Source: Asterochloris sp. CNOR1 | Taxonomy: Eukaryota; Chlorophyta; Trebouxiophyceae; Trebouxiales; Trebouxiaceae | Assembly (NCBI GenBank): GCA_963969365.1 | Contig: OZ017753.1 | Coordinates: 310,001 to 374,000, forward strand | Length of the DNA: 64,000 nucleotides | Direction of reading: 5' to 3' | Part shown: in pieces, positions 1-12,000 of the stretch | How positions within the stretch are numbered: the first letter of the stretch is position 1 | How the letters are laid out: each line of letters begins with the position of its first letter | The notes under the pieces: model-generated | The model's input: only the letters and a program-made list of their open reading frames with translations | Told to the model about the DNA's origin: nothing | The model's database searches: none | Translations under genes and position numbers: made by a program

Positions 1-3000
1 GGAAACGCTGACAGCAGCTGACACAACTTGAGCTGATGCAAAGCTTCTCACCCGCTCTGGACATGAGCTTCTTGACTGTGTTGCGCTGCTCCTTGTCGCT
101 GGCAGTGGCCTGCAGGCCCCTCTGCAGCTCGTCCACCAGCTGGGGAGTCACCCTGGGCAGCCGCAGCAGCTCCTGCAGACAACCAAAATTGGATCACTCA
201 GTATGGTGCAAGAGTGGCGGGAGTTACCCTGGGCACCCGCAGCAGCTCCTGCAGACAACAGGAGGTTGTGGCCACTCACGTTAATGCAAGTGTTCTTTTG
301 AGCTGGGGAGTCTCCCTGGCCAGCCGCGGCAGCTCCTGCAGAGACAAAATCTTGACGAGCCCCCCACACTGCTTCTTTTGAGCAGCGAGGCTGACTCTGA
401 GCAGCCTTGGCATGACCCTAAGCAGCCCCAGCAGCTCTGCAGACAGAGCAAAAAAAGCGCTGCCTCGCACTTGCCTGGATGTCTCTTCAAGGAGAGATGT
501 AACAAACAACTGCGAGAGATCTAGACAGGACTCGCATGCATCTGCACTATGAAAGCCATTCTGAGCAGCTGCGGCACCTCCTGCAGAACGCAAGTCAGGG
601 GAACGTTGCCCCTGCAGAGTCAGCCAGCAAACTGGAACATCTGCGTCAGCCCCTGCAGACAGTTCAAAGACATGCCCGCATCTCAGGTGGGTGTTGACCT
701 CATGCAGTCCAGAAGCATGAGCTGCAGCAGGGGCAATGAGGGTTTTCATAGGCTGATGGAGCAGTGCGTCCCCTCAAAGCCAGATCCCTTAGCAGCAGCG
801 CAGTCATTCTGGTAGTGCATACAGACAGGCAGAATGAGCTCAAAATGGCGGAAGTTCAAAACACCACTTCCATAGGGGGTTTTCTGGGCTGACCTGTCGG
901 GGCCCAGGCTGCGTGGCCAGCTGCTGCACCAGGATGTCCCTGATCAGACCCAGCACGTCCCCCTGGTGGCTGCCTGCTGTGCTGCGGGTAGTTGACAGGG
1001 CTGCAAGGCTTCCGCGCAACATGTCAGTGCCAATGAAGGTCTGGAGACGGGGATCCTGCCCAGCCAGGGGCAGCACAGCCCTGCAGTAATTCAGAAGAAG
1101 CATAGCACAGGACCGGTGCGTTCAGTTTCGCAGAAAACATGCACTGCGCTGACCTGCCAATGCCAATCAAAGACTGCTGTGTGTCTTGACAGAAAGCCTG
1201 TTCAAAGACATCCGCCGCAGAGCAATTCCTCACAGGGTGTATCGAGGGAATGCAGGCTGCTGAACTCTGATTGAGCACCTAGGCGCCATCCAGTCAGCAA
1301 GCACCAACAGGAAGCAGTTGGCATGGCAGCTAGTTGCAGGTCCCACAGTCAGCACAAGTACAGGCTACTGCAGACCAGCTGCAGATCACGTGTGGCCATG
1401 ACACTGCAGCTGCTGCTGTGGCAACTGCATCCAGGACCTGCGCCGATAACGAGGTCGGGGGCACCAATGCAGACTGCGGTGGACTTGATGCACACCTTGC
1501 TATCCGATGACACAGCTGTGAATGCGTTGTGGCCACAGCGCATTCACAGCTGTGTCACTTGCAGGGATGACAAACTTCAGAAAGGTGGATGTACGCACAG
1601 ATGCACAGCAGTCACAAGCGGACCTGCAAATTGCGGTGGACTTGCTGCAGACATCGCTGTCCGGCCACCACAGCGCGGCCGCAGCTGTGGCAATCACGGT
1701 CAGGGCTGTGTCGGTGGACGCACGGAACAGCCAGGTGAAGGCACTGTCGCCGCTGTGCGGCAGTGCTACCTTGCCTTTGCCTGCATGCAGAAGAGGGCAA
1801 GGCTCAGCAGGAGCAAAACTGCGAGATGAGCAGAGCCACACCTAGCCCATCATTCCCTCTCGTTGGCACGTCCCCGTATACACATGTGCACTGCCCCACC
1901 TCCTGCTGCTGCCCTCGCCAAAGCACCACATATTCAGATGTTCAGATGCTAAACCTTACCTCCTCCCAGCCGGGCCTCTGCTCCTGCAGCTGCACGAGCA
2001 GCATGGCAGACTCCTGCGTGTTGCCTACCAGCCTTGCTGAAATTCTGACCTCCTGGGGCAGGCTGAACCTGCCAAATAGCACCCTGCCACTTCAACTCAC
2101 AATACTGACCACCAATGTCGACTATGCTCCTTTAGCTGCACCAGCAGGGTCAGTGCTCCCTGGAGAACCCCTCGCCACCAAGGCAACCTTACCCTGAACC
2201 CAGATGGGCGACTGTTTGGTACTGGAAGTGTCTCACACCTCTGCCTCTCCTCCGCCCAGGGCCAGCCTCTGCTGTTGCAGCTGCACCTTAGACAGTCCAG
2301 ACCTTTCAGGTTGGCTTCCTTGCCACGAAGACAGCATTTCCCTTGAGTTGCTTCAACTTCCGCCTGCCCCCAGTGTTGCTGCAGCTGGACAACTGAAACC
2401 AGGTGCTGCTCTGTGAGCTTTTCTGCCACCAGGACGGCATGGCGCCTGAAGCAGACAGCTGGAAACCCCCGCCTCACCTTTCCCTCTCCTGGGGCCCGTC
2501 TCTGCATCTCAAGCTGCGAACAGCATGAGGTGCTCCTGCAAGCTTCAATGCCACTAAGATAGCATCCCCCCAAAGCAGACAGCTGGACACCTCTGCCTCA
2601 TCCAACCACCCAGGGCCAGCCTCCTCAGTTCCTGCAGCCGCACAGCATTTCCCCTAAAGAAGACAGCTGGGGATCTTTGCCTCACCAAACCCCCAGGGGC
2701 AGCCTCTGCTCCTGCGCCTGCACAGGCGGCAGGTTCTACCAGTGGGCTTTCTGCCACCCAGACAGCACTCCCCTTAAGCTAGACAGTTGGAGTCCGCACC
2801 TACTCTGAAGGCCAGCCTCTGCGCTGTTTTGTGCCTACTTGCCACAAGTATAGCTTTTCTCTTTAAGCTGACAGCTGGGAACCTCTGCCTCAGGTCCCTG
2901 CCCTTGAGGGCCGGCCTCTGTTCCTGAACTTGCTCCAGCGAGCCTTCTTGCCACCACAAAAGCATGCCACATGCACCAGACAGCTGGGGTCCTCACCTCC

Positions 3001-6000
3001 CCCCGAGGCCGGCCTCTGCTCCTGGAGTTGCACCAGCAGCGTGAGGTGCTCCCTGGTGAGCTCCCTGAGCAGCCTCTCCATCACCACGTCATCGTTGGCT
3101 GCTTCAGAGTCCTCTGCCGTGGCGCTCACATTGGGGTCGCCCTCATGGTGAGCGGGCCGCAGGGCCTGGTTGCTGAGCACGGTGCTCCAGGCCGCTGTCA
3201 GGCGCTGCAGCATGTGGGGCACCAGCGGCTGCAGGACGGGGAGCAGCCATCCATCCCTGCAGCGCAGCCAGGCCTCGAAGCTGTCACAGACTGTGTCAAC
3301 TGTCAGCAGGCAAGTCTAGCTTGTTCAGTTGGGCTCTGGAGCACACGTGCACCAGGGGCCGCAGGACGGCCACCACCTCCCCATGCAGGAAACATGTGAG
3401 CCTGAGCAAACTGGGATGATGATGGGCAGGTATGTGGGATTCAGGGCTAGCATGGCAGGTAGCAGCCAGTCCTCCCTGCAGGCATGGTCAGCGAGGCCAA
3501 GGGTCGAGACAGGAGGTGCTTGGCAAAGGGTGGCATGGGGCAGCCACCAGCGCAGCCAGGCATGCAGTTATCTCTCGAAGCACCCCACAAATGTATGGTC
3601 CGTAAGGGTGTATACCAGCTTAGTCAAGCCATTTAGGTCTGCCTCACCTGTGCTGCGGTGGGCAGTGCTTTGCAAAGGGCAGCATGAGGTGGCGCAGCAT
3701 CATGCGCTGGTACTGGGGGTGTACGTGCTCCAATGACCGCAGAAGGGCGGGGGCCCACAGCTGGCGCCCCGGCTCGCAGCAGTACAACCCCGAGACCTGT
3801 GTGGAGAGCGCTCCCAGGGTCTGGTAGATGGATTCTTGCACCTACAGGGATGGGGAGCAGGCCATCTGGCACAGCTGGCAGTGGGATGGGCACTGAGATC
3901 TGGGGCACCATCAAAGACTATGACTTTGCCCGCACCTGGCGAATCCATGTGCGAACAGCAGCAGCGTTGGTGCCCGCTAGGGTCCCTCCCTCCTCCTCTC
4001 CAGTCTGCTGCTGCCCCCTCTCGCCCTTGGGCACCTGTATGAGAATTGGAAAAACTTGTTTTTAAACATCACCAACCTGGGTGCGACGCCGGTGCCGCCC
4101 TGGTGGCCATGGTGTTGCAGAGGCTTCCCCTTGAAGAATGGATTGCAACTGTTGAGAGAATGAAATGCTCAAGATCCCAACACTGCAGGGAAGCAGTGTC
4201 CTGAGGCACCGCCTTGCGAAGACAGAGGACCCTGAGCAGCACCCACCAGATGGTCTTACCAACACTGTTGTGTGCATCAAGCAGGAAAACTAGTGTGCTC
4301 TTTGCAAGGTGATAGAGATTGTGTGGTTGTGAAGCAGCTCTTACCGGCTGCCTAAGGTAGACGGCCCGTTCCTTGGGTCCGAGGTCAAACGCTGCGCGAA
4401 TGGTATTGAAGGCTGGCTGGCACTTCTGCGCCAGTAATTGCTGGCACTGCACAACACAAAAGGGGATGTACCAGGCACGTTGGAGGGCAGGAGCTCCGCA
4501 TGACAGCAGTGGCGCTGCTGCCACAAGGCAGCCTGCCACATGCCAGACGGTGGAGAGCTCTGACCATCAGCCGTTATAAGAATGCACTGGGGCCAGCACT
4601 GCCCTAGCGATCAATTGTGTACCGGTCCAGAGTCTGCTTGCACCTCAAGCAGAGGCTTGTCTGCAGAGCATGACATATGCATTTGCTGCAACTCCACCAG
4701 GACACAGCTGCAAATTGGCAAGCACATTGTGGCCATCAGGCATGCTGCCAGGTCACACAGGCGCCTTCCCTTCAGGGCTCCACAGGCCCTGCTGCAGAGC
4801 ATGGTAGCTGCAGCATCACATCAGGCCCCCACAGGCTCTGCATGCTGCAAAGCGATGCAGGCAGCCTTGAAGGAAACTCACCCTGAAGCCCCACAGGCTC
4901 TGCATGCCGCTGGGTGATGCCAAGCAGCCTTACCTCACAGCCCCATGGGCTCTGCTGATGAGCAAGGGCGGTGTGCCTTATCTCAGGGTCTGCATGCTGA
5001 CAAGCGCTACAGGTGCTCTCACCTCACGGCCCCCCACAGGCTCTGCATTGGGAGCACGGCAGCTGCAGCCCTCACTCAGGGATGCACAGGTTTTGCATGC
5101 TGCCAAGAGATACAGACAGCTGCACAGGCTGCCTCACACCCAAGCACCACAGGCTCTGTTCGTAAGCAGAGCAGCTTAAAGCACCAAATCAAGGGCCCAC
5201 AGCCTCTGCTTACTGCCAGGCATTGCTGGCAGCCTCACCTCAGGGCCCCACAGGCTCTGCATGCACCCGCAGATGAGCAGCAGCTGCGGCAGGAACCAGG
5301 CGATGTGGCCATTCAGCGCGTGCCATCCAGGGGCTCCTGGAATCATAACTGGCTCCAGGTTTGGGGCTCCCTGAGGGCTGACGGGGGCCAACGGCTGGCT
5401 GCGGGGCATGCGTTTGGCACACCGCTCCAGCAGGTGCAGGTGGTGGTACAACAGCCACCGTCCTTCCTGACCTCTGACCTGCACTAAAATCAAATATCAT
5501 TAGCTTCTAAATCAATTGGTGGATCTGGCGGGAGGCAGTGGCAGCGCTCCTCACTGGTGAGCGACATGCAAGGAAGAGAATTTTGGGGGCATGTGCTTGG
5601 CAGACACACTCAAGCAGGTGCTGATGCCGGTACAACAGCCACCGCCCCTCACGGTCCAGGACCTGCATCAGAATAGGTGGAGCTGGTGAAAGGTGACAGC
5701 AGTGCTCAGTCGGGTGTGGATGGTAGAAAAGCAGCCGGCGACTTCTGCATATCCTGCATCAAATGACTGACTGGGTGGCGCTGGTGATGTGTGGCGGGAG
5801 TGCTCAGTCAGACACAGGTAGTGGTGCCTAACAGCATGTAGATTGCACAGGAACAGTGGCGGGCACATTTGTGAGAACGTTGCAGTCAGCACCCACCTCT
5901 GCCTGTCCCTGTGCGTCCTGGGTCAGATCCAGAAAGGTTGAGGCAAAGGCTGCAGGGGATGCCCACCGCTGCTGCCACTCAGGGCTCTCCCAGTCAGTCT

Positions 6001-9000
6001 TCACGCTGCTCAGCACCCAGCACACCACCTGCAGGTCCAGGCAGAGACAGGGTGTCATTGCATTGTCAGCACGCAGCCAAAGAAAGACGGCAGCCGGCAG
6101 CGCCGTCGGGGAGACATGGGCCCCTGCAGGCACACACCGCTAAAAGTCCTCAGAAAGACGACCCCATACACCTGCTGCACAATGCCCAGCAATTACACCC
6201 ACCACCTGCAGGCACCGCCAGCGTCAGGGCGTCAGTGCAGCATCAGCACGCAGCCAGAAAGCGTCGCAGCTGACAACAAGAGCAAGCAACAAGGGCACCT
6301 GCAGGCACAGGCAGCTATCCTCAGAACGGATGCACAGCCCCACAGGCCTTGAAAGCCTGCTGCTCAGCGCCTGCACTTGGGCCACTACTTGCAGGCCCCA
6401 GCAGGGTGTCAGTGCATATCAGTAGACAGCCAGCAAAGCTGGCAGCCAGCGACACGTCATTGACATGGGCACCTGCAGGCAGAGGCAGCTTTAGGTCCTC
6501 AGAACAGCCACCCTTAGGCCATGAAGGCCTGCTGCACGCTTTGCGGCCCTCAGCCCACCATGTGCAGACAGCAACATAGCTTCAACGTGTGCCCGCTGCT
6601 GCCTGTTGGGTCATCCCCAGTCAGTCTGTGCGGCTTACCACCCAATCCATCACCTGTGGGCGTAAGTGGAGTCAGGGGCTGCACCTGAATGCAGCCTATG
6701 CAGGAGAGGGCCTACAGATAAAACATCAGCAAACTAGCTGTAGCCATTGAACTCTCCAGAGCGCAACATGACCACTGCAAGCAGTCTGGGAGCTGCACTG
6801 TGCTAGCATTCAATCAAGTGCTCATCAGGTCGGTGAATATGCGTTCCCAATGCTACTCTTCAAGCATCTGCATCTGGCAGAATGCGGCTCTGAAAGCTAC
6901 CATGCATGGCAGGAGCAGGCTGCCTGTAAGGAGGCATACATGTAACATAGGTGAACAAGGCTGGGAGCCCACCTGTGACTGCACAGAAGGGCTGTCGGTG
7001 CCAGCAGTTATGACCAGCCCATCACAGAGCACATTCCGCTCGCCTGCCCAGAGCAGGCCTTGCTGCCACATCTCCTGCACCCGGGTGGCTATGGCGGCCA
7101 AATGGGGAGCCAGCGCACGGGGACAAGTTTTGGCGAGCCCCACCAGCACCTGCAGATGTGAGCGCAGGTCAGCGTGAGAGTTGTCGATGATGTTTGATGA
7201 ATAAGCAGGGAACATCAGTGCGGGGAGCAGAGCTGTCCCCACAGGGCAGATTGCCATAGGTGCCTGCTTCCTGTACATGGTGTGCAGGAGCAGCAGGCTG
7301 CCAGCCAGCATATGTATCTGCCAAATCTAGGGCGGTTGGAAACCCTTATGGCACAGTTACGCAGCATTGTTACTGCATCCTAAGGGTGCACCAATTGTGA
7401 GACAGGAGCATGTTGTGCCGTCATAAGGCAGGGGTCAGAGCCCCATGCCCTGCGGGTGATCAGGGCTCAATGTGCATGTGCAGCTGCATGCGCAGGCCGT
7501 GCCACTAGTGCCAGGCGCATGCAGTGCCGCCACAGGATGAGAACGGGCCAGGCCAAGATGTCCTGCAGGTGGCAAGGGCTCTGTATGCAGATGCACATAC
7601 AAGCAGCAGCCTCCTTCCATTAGGAGTCCACAGGATTGACTGCATCGTGTCATGGCCACCTCTCCCAATTCGGCAGGCCATGCAGATGAGTTAGCCCCAG
7701 CAGACCCCTCCTGCAAGGCAGGAGTCTCACCCCAGAGATCTTTTGGCGAGCGTTGAAAATCTTCTTCCAGCCTGGAGATGGCTTGGCTGGCGGGGCGCCA
7801 TGGGCATTGCCCTCAAGGGATTGGTAGCTGTACATTTCAAAAATCTGCACACAGGGGCATGGCACTGATTTGGCTGACTTCATCCAGTGCACACATGCCA
7901 CACTTGTGGGCAGCACACATCAGGCAGCATGTGATGGCTGGAAGGTTGTAAAGGCAGGGGGAGGAGCTGCTGCACTCTGGGTGGCATCTATCCTAGCCAC
8001 ACGCCACAGTTCAGGGAGGGTGCTTGAGCATCGTGTATACAAAGTCGCAGCAGTCAGACTCCAGCGGGCTTGCACTAGCACATTGGCTGCAACACCTGAG
8101 TGAGCCCTGCTCACGTTACCATGGCTGCATGCCCAGGGCTGTCTAAGAGGCGACAGGCTCAAACGTAAAGCTTCCATTCAAAACCCAGCCGAGGCCGCCC
8201 ACCTTCTGAATGACTAAGGGGACCAAATCTGAGCGCTTGATGAGGAAGTGCCCAAACCCTTCCAAGGCCTTGGCATGCTCCTCCAGGATGTCAGGGTCTG
8301 CCAGGCGCGCTGCCAGCAGCAGCTGCAGCAGCTGCTCCACCTGCAGCAGAGTAGCAGAGCCATTCACCCATTGAAGGGTATATAAAGCTATGGGATATAA
8401 TATACAAGATGTCATGTAGCGAGTGTCAACTCAGAGTGCTGAGCTCTCAGCCCCAAGAGCATCTGCGGTGTTGCTGTGACCAGACTGGACGTGTGGCATC
8501 ACATGTGTATGTCATCCCAGCAACTAAAGAAGATGGTGATGTGTGCCTTTGAGCACGCACACAGTGACCACGCTGGACCCACCAGGGACAGGACAATGGG
8601 CTCTGAGGGGCTGGCAGGCCTGCAGCCAATGTGGGACTTGGACACAGCCGAGACCACTGACTCCAAGAAAAATGTTGCCGCCTTGAAAAGCCGTTGGTTG
8701 TCCTGCAGGAAGATAAGGTGGGCAGCAACTCAGACATTCAAATCAGTTGGGCATCAAATGCCAAGTGGAGGGCCACCCAAATGCTTGCAGAAGAGGCATG
8801 AGAAGCACGCAAGCATGAAGCTTTCCAGGTTGCTCAGCATAGCGCAGGCATTGGCATGGGCACTGCTGCAACCTGCTCACGCAAACACCGACGCCTCCAC
8901 AAGTCAGACCCACCTGTGGCTGGGGCCCGGCCACCGCCCCGCAGATCTGTAGCACCGTCTTCAGGCGGTGCTGGGCTGCCTGTAGCGCAGCCTCGGGCAG

Positions 9001-12000
9001 CAGGGTGGAGGTCAACCGCACGACTTGGCTGAGCTCGCTGCGGTACCCCACGCAGAAGTCCTTGTAGTCAAGGTATGTGTCAAAGAAGGGCGGGATCTCT
9101 TCGTCCTCATCTGGCACGCGGGCGCCATGCACCTGGGTGCCTGCAGGCAGCATTTAAACTTGATTCAAAGCAGAGGCGGCAGCCTGCGGCGCAACCACTG
9201 AGCTACACACCTCTGCCATGCGATCTCAGGCAGGCACACAGATCACTGCCGGCAAAGCAGTGCAACTCTGTACCGCATGCAGGGAGAGGTGGCAGCAACT
9301 TCCACTGGTCTGGGGGAGCTTCGGAATAACCCCCTAGCCTTCTGGAATCAAGGCTGGAAACAAAGCTCTTGTGGCCGTGTGGACAAGGGCATTGGGAGAG
9401 TGGCCAGGGCTTCTGAGTCTTGACCTCATTGAGCGTGCAGGAGTCATGCATCTGGACCCGTGCAGGCCTGGCACCCCTGCTTGACCATGCGCACAGGTAT
9501 GGCAGAGCAACTCACCTGGAGCCGTACCTCTCAACTGCCAGCGTCCAATGACAGTGCAACAGCAGAAGGCATGGCATCTGCCACAGCGCCCTGGCCAGGC
9601 CAGCCAACAGCAGGTGCTGAGCTGACACCACTAGCACAGCTTGTGAGAGTGCCAGAGGTCCCCACACAGCAGGCTCACCAGCCAGGTCCATCTGAGTCGA
9701 TAGAGAGTCCAGGGTTCCTGCTCACAGCTCTTGCATCAAACGCAAACTCACAAGGCAGACCCATGACAGTCAACAGATGTCACCTCAAGAATTGCTAAAC
9801 AAGCATGCTCACCGGCCAGAAGTTTCAGGTTTGACGTGTAATTTGGCAGAGATGACTGCTTTGGCCAGCCAGATGCCCTTTCCTTCATACATTGCGCCTA
9901 ACCAGCCAGGTCCATGATGACTTACATGAAGTTCTGATGGCAGCCTTGCGCAGACCAAGTCGGGGCCTCTCAATGCATTGGCAGTGCCAGGCATTGATTA
10001 GCATGTGGGCTCACCAGCCAGGTCCATCAGGGCTGACACACAGTCCAGTGGGATGACTGAGTGGGCAGGGTCTGGGGCCCGCTTGTCCTTCCCTCCCTCC
10101 TTGCCATTGGGGCTGGGGGTTGAGGCCGTCAGGAGAGCCACCCACAGTGGCAGCGCCTTGGACGACAGCAGCAGGTAGGAGTTCTGCGTGAAGGCTAGCA
10201 TCTGCATGGCACCAGTGTCTCAGACTGGATGGTCATGCTCAGTGTAGACTGCCTTTCAAGCGTACACCTGGCAAAGCTGCACTGGCCACCTTTGGTCAGC
10301 AAGGTATAAGCTTGATGCTGTAAGGCAAATTGCGTGCTTGCGTGTCATGCAGCCATCTCAACAGCTGCAGCTGCACAAGGCAGCGTCTCTGCATGTCAGC
10401 GTCTGCCACAGAGGACATGCTCCTGTCAGCTGCCAAGCACTGTGGCAAACATGCAGCTGCCGCCACTGAAGGCAGACTTGCATGGACATCAGTGAGCCAG
10501 CCAACAGCCCACCTGCTACAAAAGTCTTCTTCCTGTGCATCATCAGGCAATGGAAATCACTGCTCCTGAATCTGACTGCGCCTTTGCACAGGCTGTGCCC
10601 AAATGCAACAGAGACAGAAAAAGCAAAAAAAAAGTTTTGGTGGCATGCCCCCTTCTCCTTGGTGCCCAGGCAGTGGTAGGCAACCCACCTGCCCTGGAGT
10701 CAGGCTCTCCAATCCTCGGTGCTTGGGAACGAGCAGCCCAGACAGAAGTACTGAAATTCAGGGGCTCATCGGCCTGCTGGCAGAAAAGCATCTTCGGCTC
10801 GTAACTGCTCAAGCAGTGGCTGCTGGAAACATGGCCATGTTGTCGTACAGGTGCTGCCCATGTTGTGCACAACAGTCCCTGTCTTGGGGAACCCACCTGC
10901 TGAAAGCAGCCCAGAATCACCAGAGTGCACACCTGCCACAGACCGTGGCGCCCCACCTGCTGCAGGAACAGCGTCTTCTTCTCCTGGGTGCTCAAGCAGT
11001 GGAAGTGGGCCGCTCCAAAAATGGCCATGCTGTCACACAGGCGCTGCCCAAAATCATCCAGGGCCCCTTCAAACCCCAGCTCTGCAGCACTGCCAGCCAG
11101 AACTGCAGAGGCTGCTCGCATCAGGGCATCCCCTGTCGCATCCATCACCCGTTTGAAGGTGATCAAGTCCTCCTGCACATCAAAACATTGACATTGGCTC
11201 AGCCCAGCACTCATCTGAAAGTGTCTATCCTCCTGCACAGTCAGCATGTTGACGAGGGCTATCCTTAGCACCCATTAAAGGGTTACCAAAGTCCTCCTGC
11301 ACATCAGCTGAAGTTGGCTGAGCCCAGCACCTATTTGAAGGTCGCTCAAGTCCTATCCTCCTGCACATGCGTGTCCCCATCCCAGCACTGGCCTGCATGC
11401 AGCATGTCAGATGAAAAGAGAGGCACCTGGGGGCAGCCAGCTGGCAGCACGGAACACCTCATGGCGGTTTTTGGGTGCAGCTGTGCAGCTGTACCAAGAA
11501 AGAGTCCACAGGCTTAGGCATGGCAGAGTATCACACAGCAAGCAGCAAGAGAAAGGCAGGGATCCAGGATCCATCATGGGAAAGGCATGGCTCTGGGTCA
11601 TATCGGCAAGCGCCCTTGCTGCCAAATCTCTTGGCAGCCTGCTCAGCCTGTGTGGGATTCACAGCACCATACTGCCACACCTGCACAGCACGTTTTGGGT
11701 GACTGCTGGCTTGCTGCCAGCGAGCTGGTCTATGCTAGACTGGTGCTCACACGGGCCTGTCAAGCCGTCTAGCCCGAAACCCCACCTTGCTCTGGCTCCG
11801 AGAAGCCAGCTGCCGCAGAACATCGCAGGCTGTCATGCGGAACTCAGGGGTAGTCAGCAGGTAGGACCAGGCTTCCAGCAAGCCAGCCTTGTGCATGCGC
11901 CCCACAGGGGCCCACTCTGCGTAGGCCAAGCAGGCGCCTGCATGCAGGGGATGCAGTGGAAGTTTGGCAGAAGACAAAATGGAAGATAGTCATCTTGGGG

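Noticed and set aside
4767-5263. A CRISPR array, suggested by ten regularly spaced repeats.
   Set aside because: The repeats are degenerate, contiguous with a real exon tail and splice donor, have no unique spacers, and lie in an intron of a eukaryotic gene.
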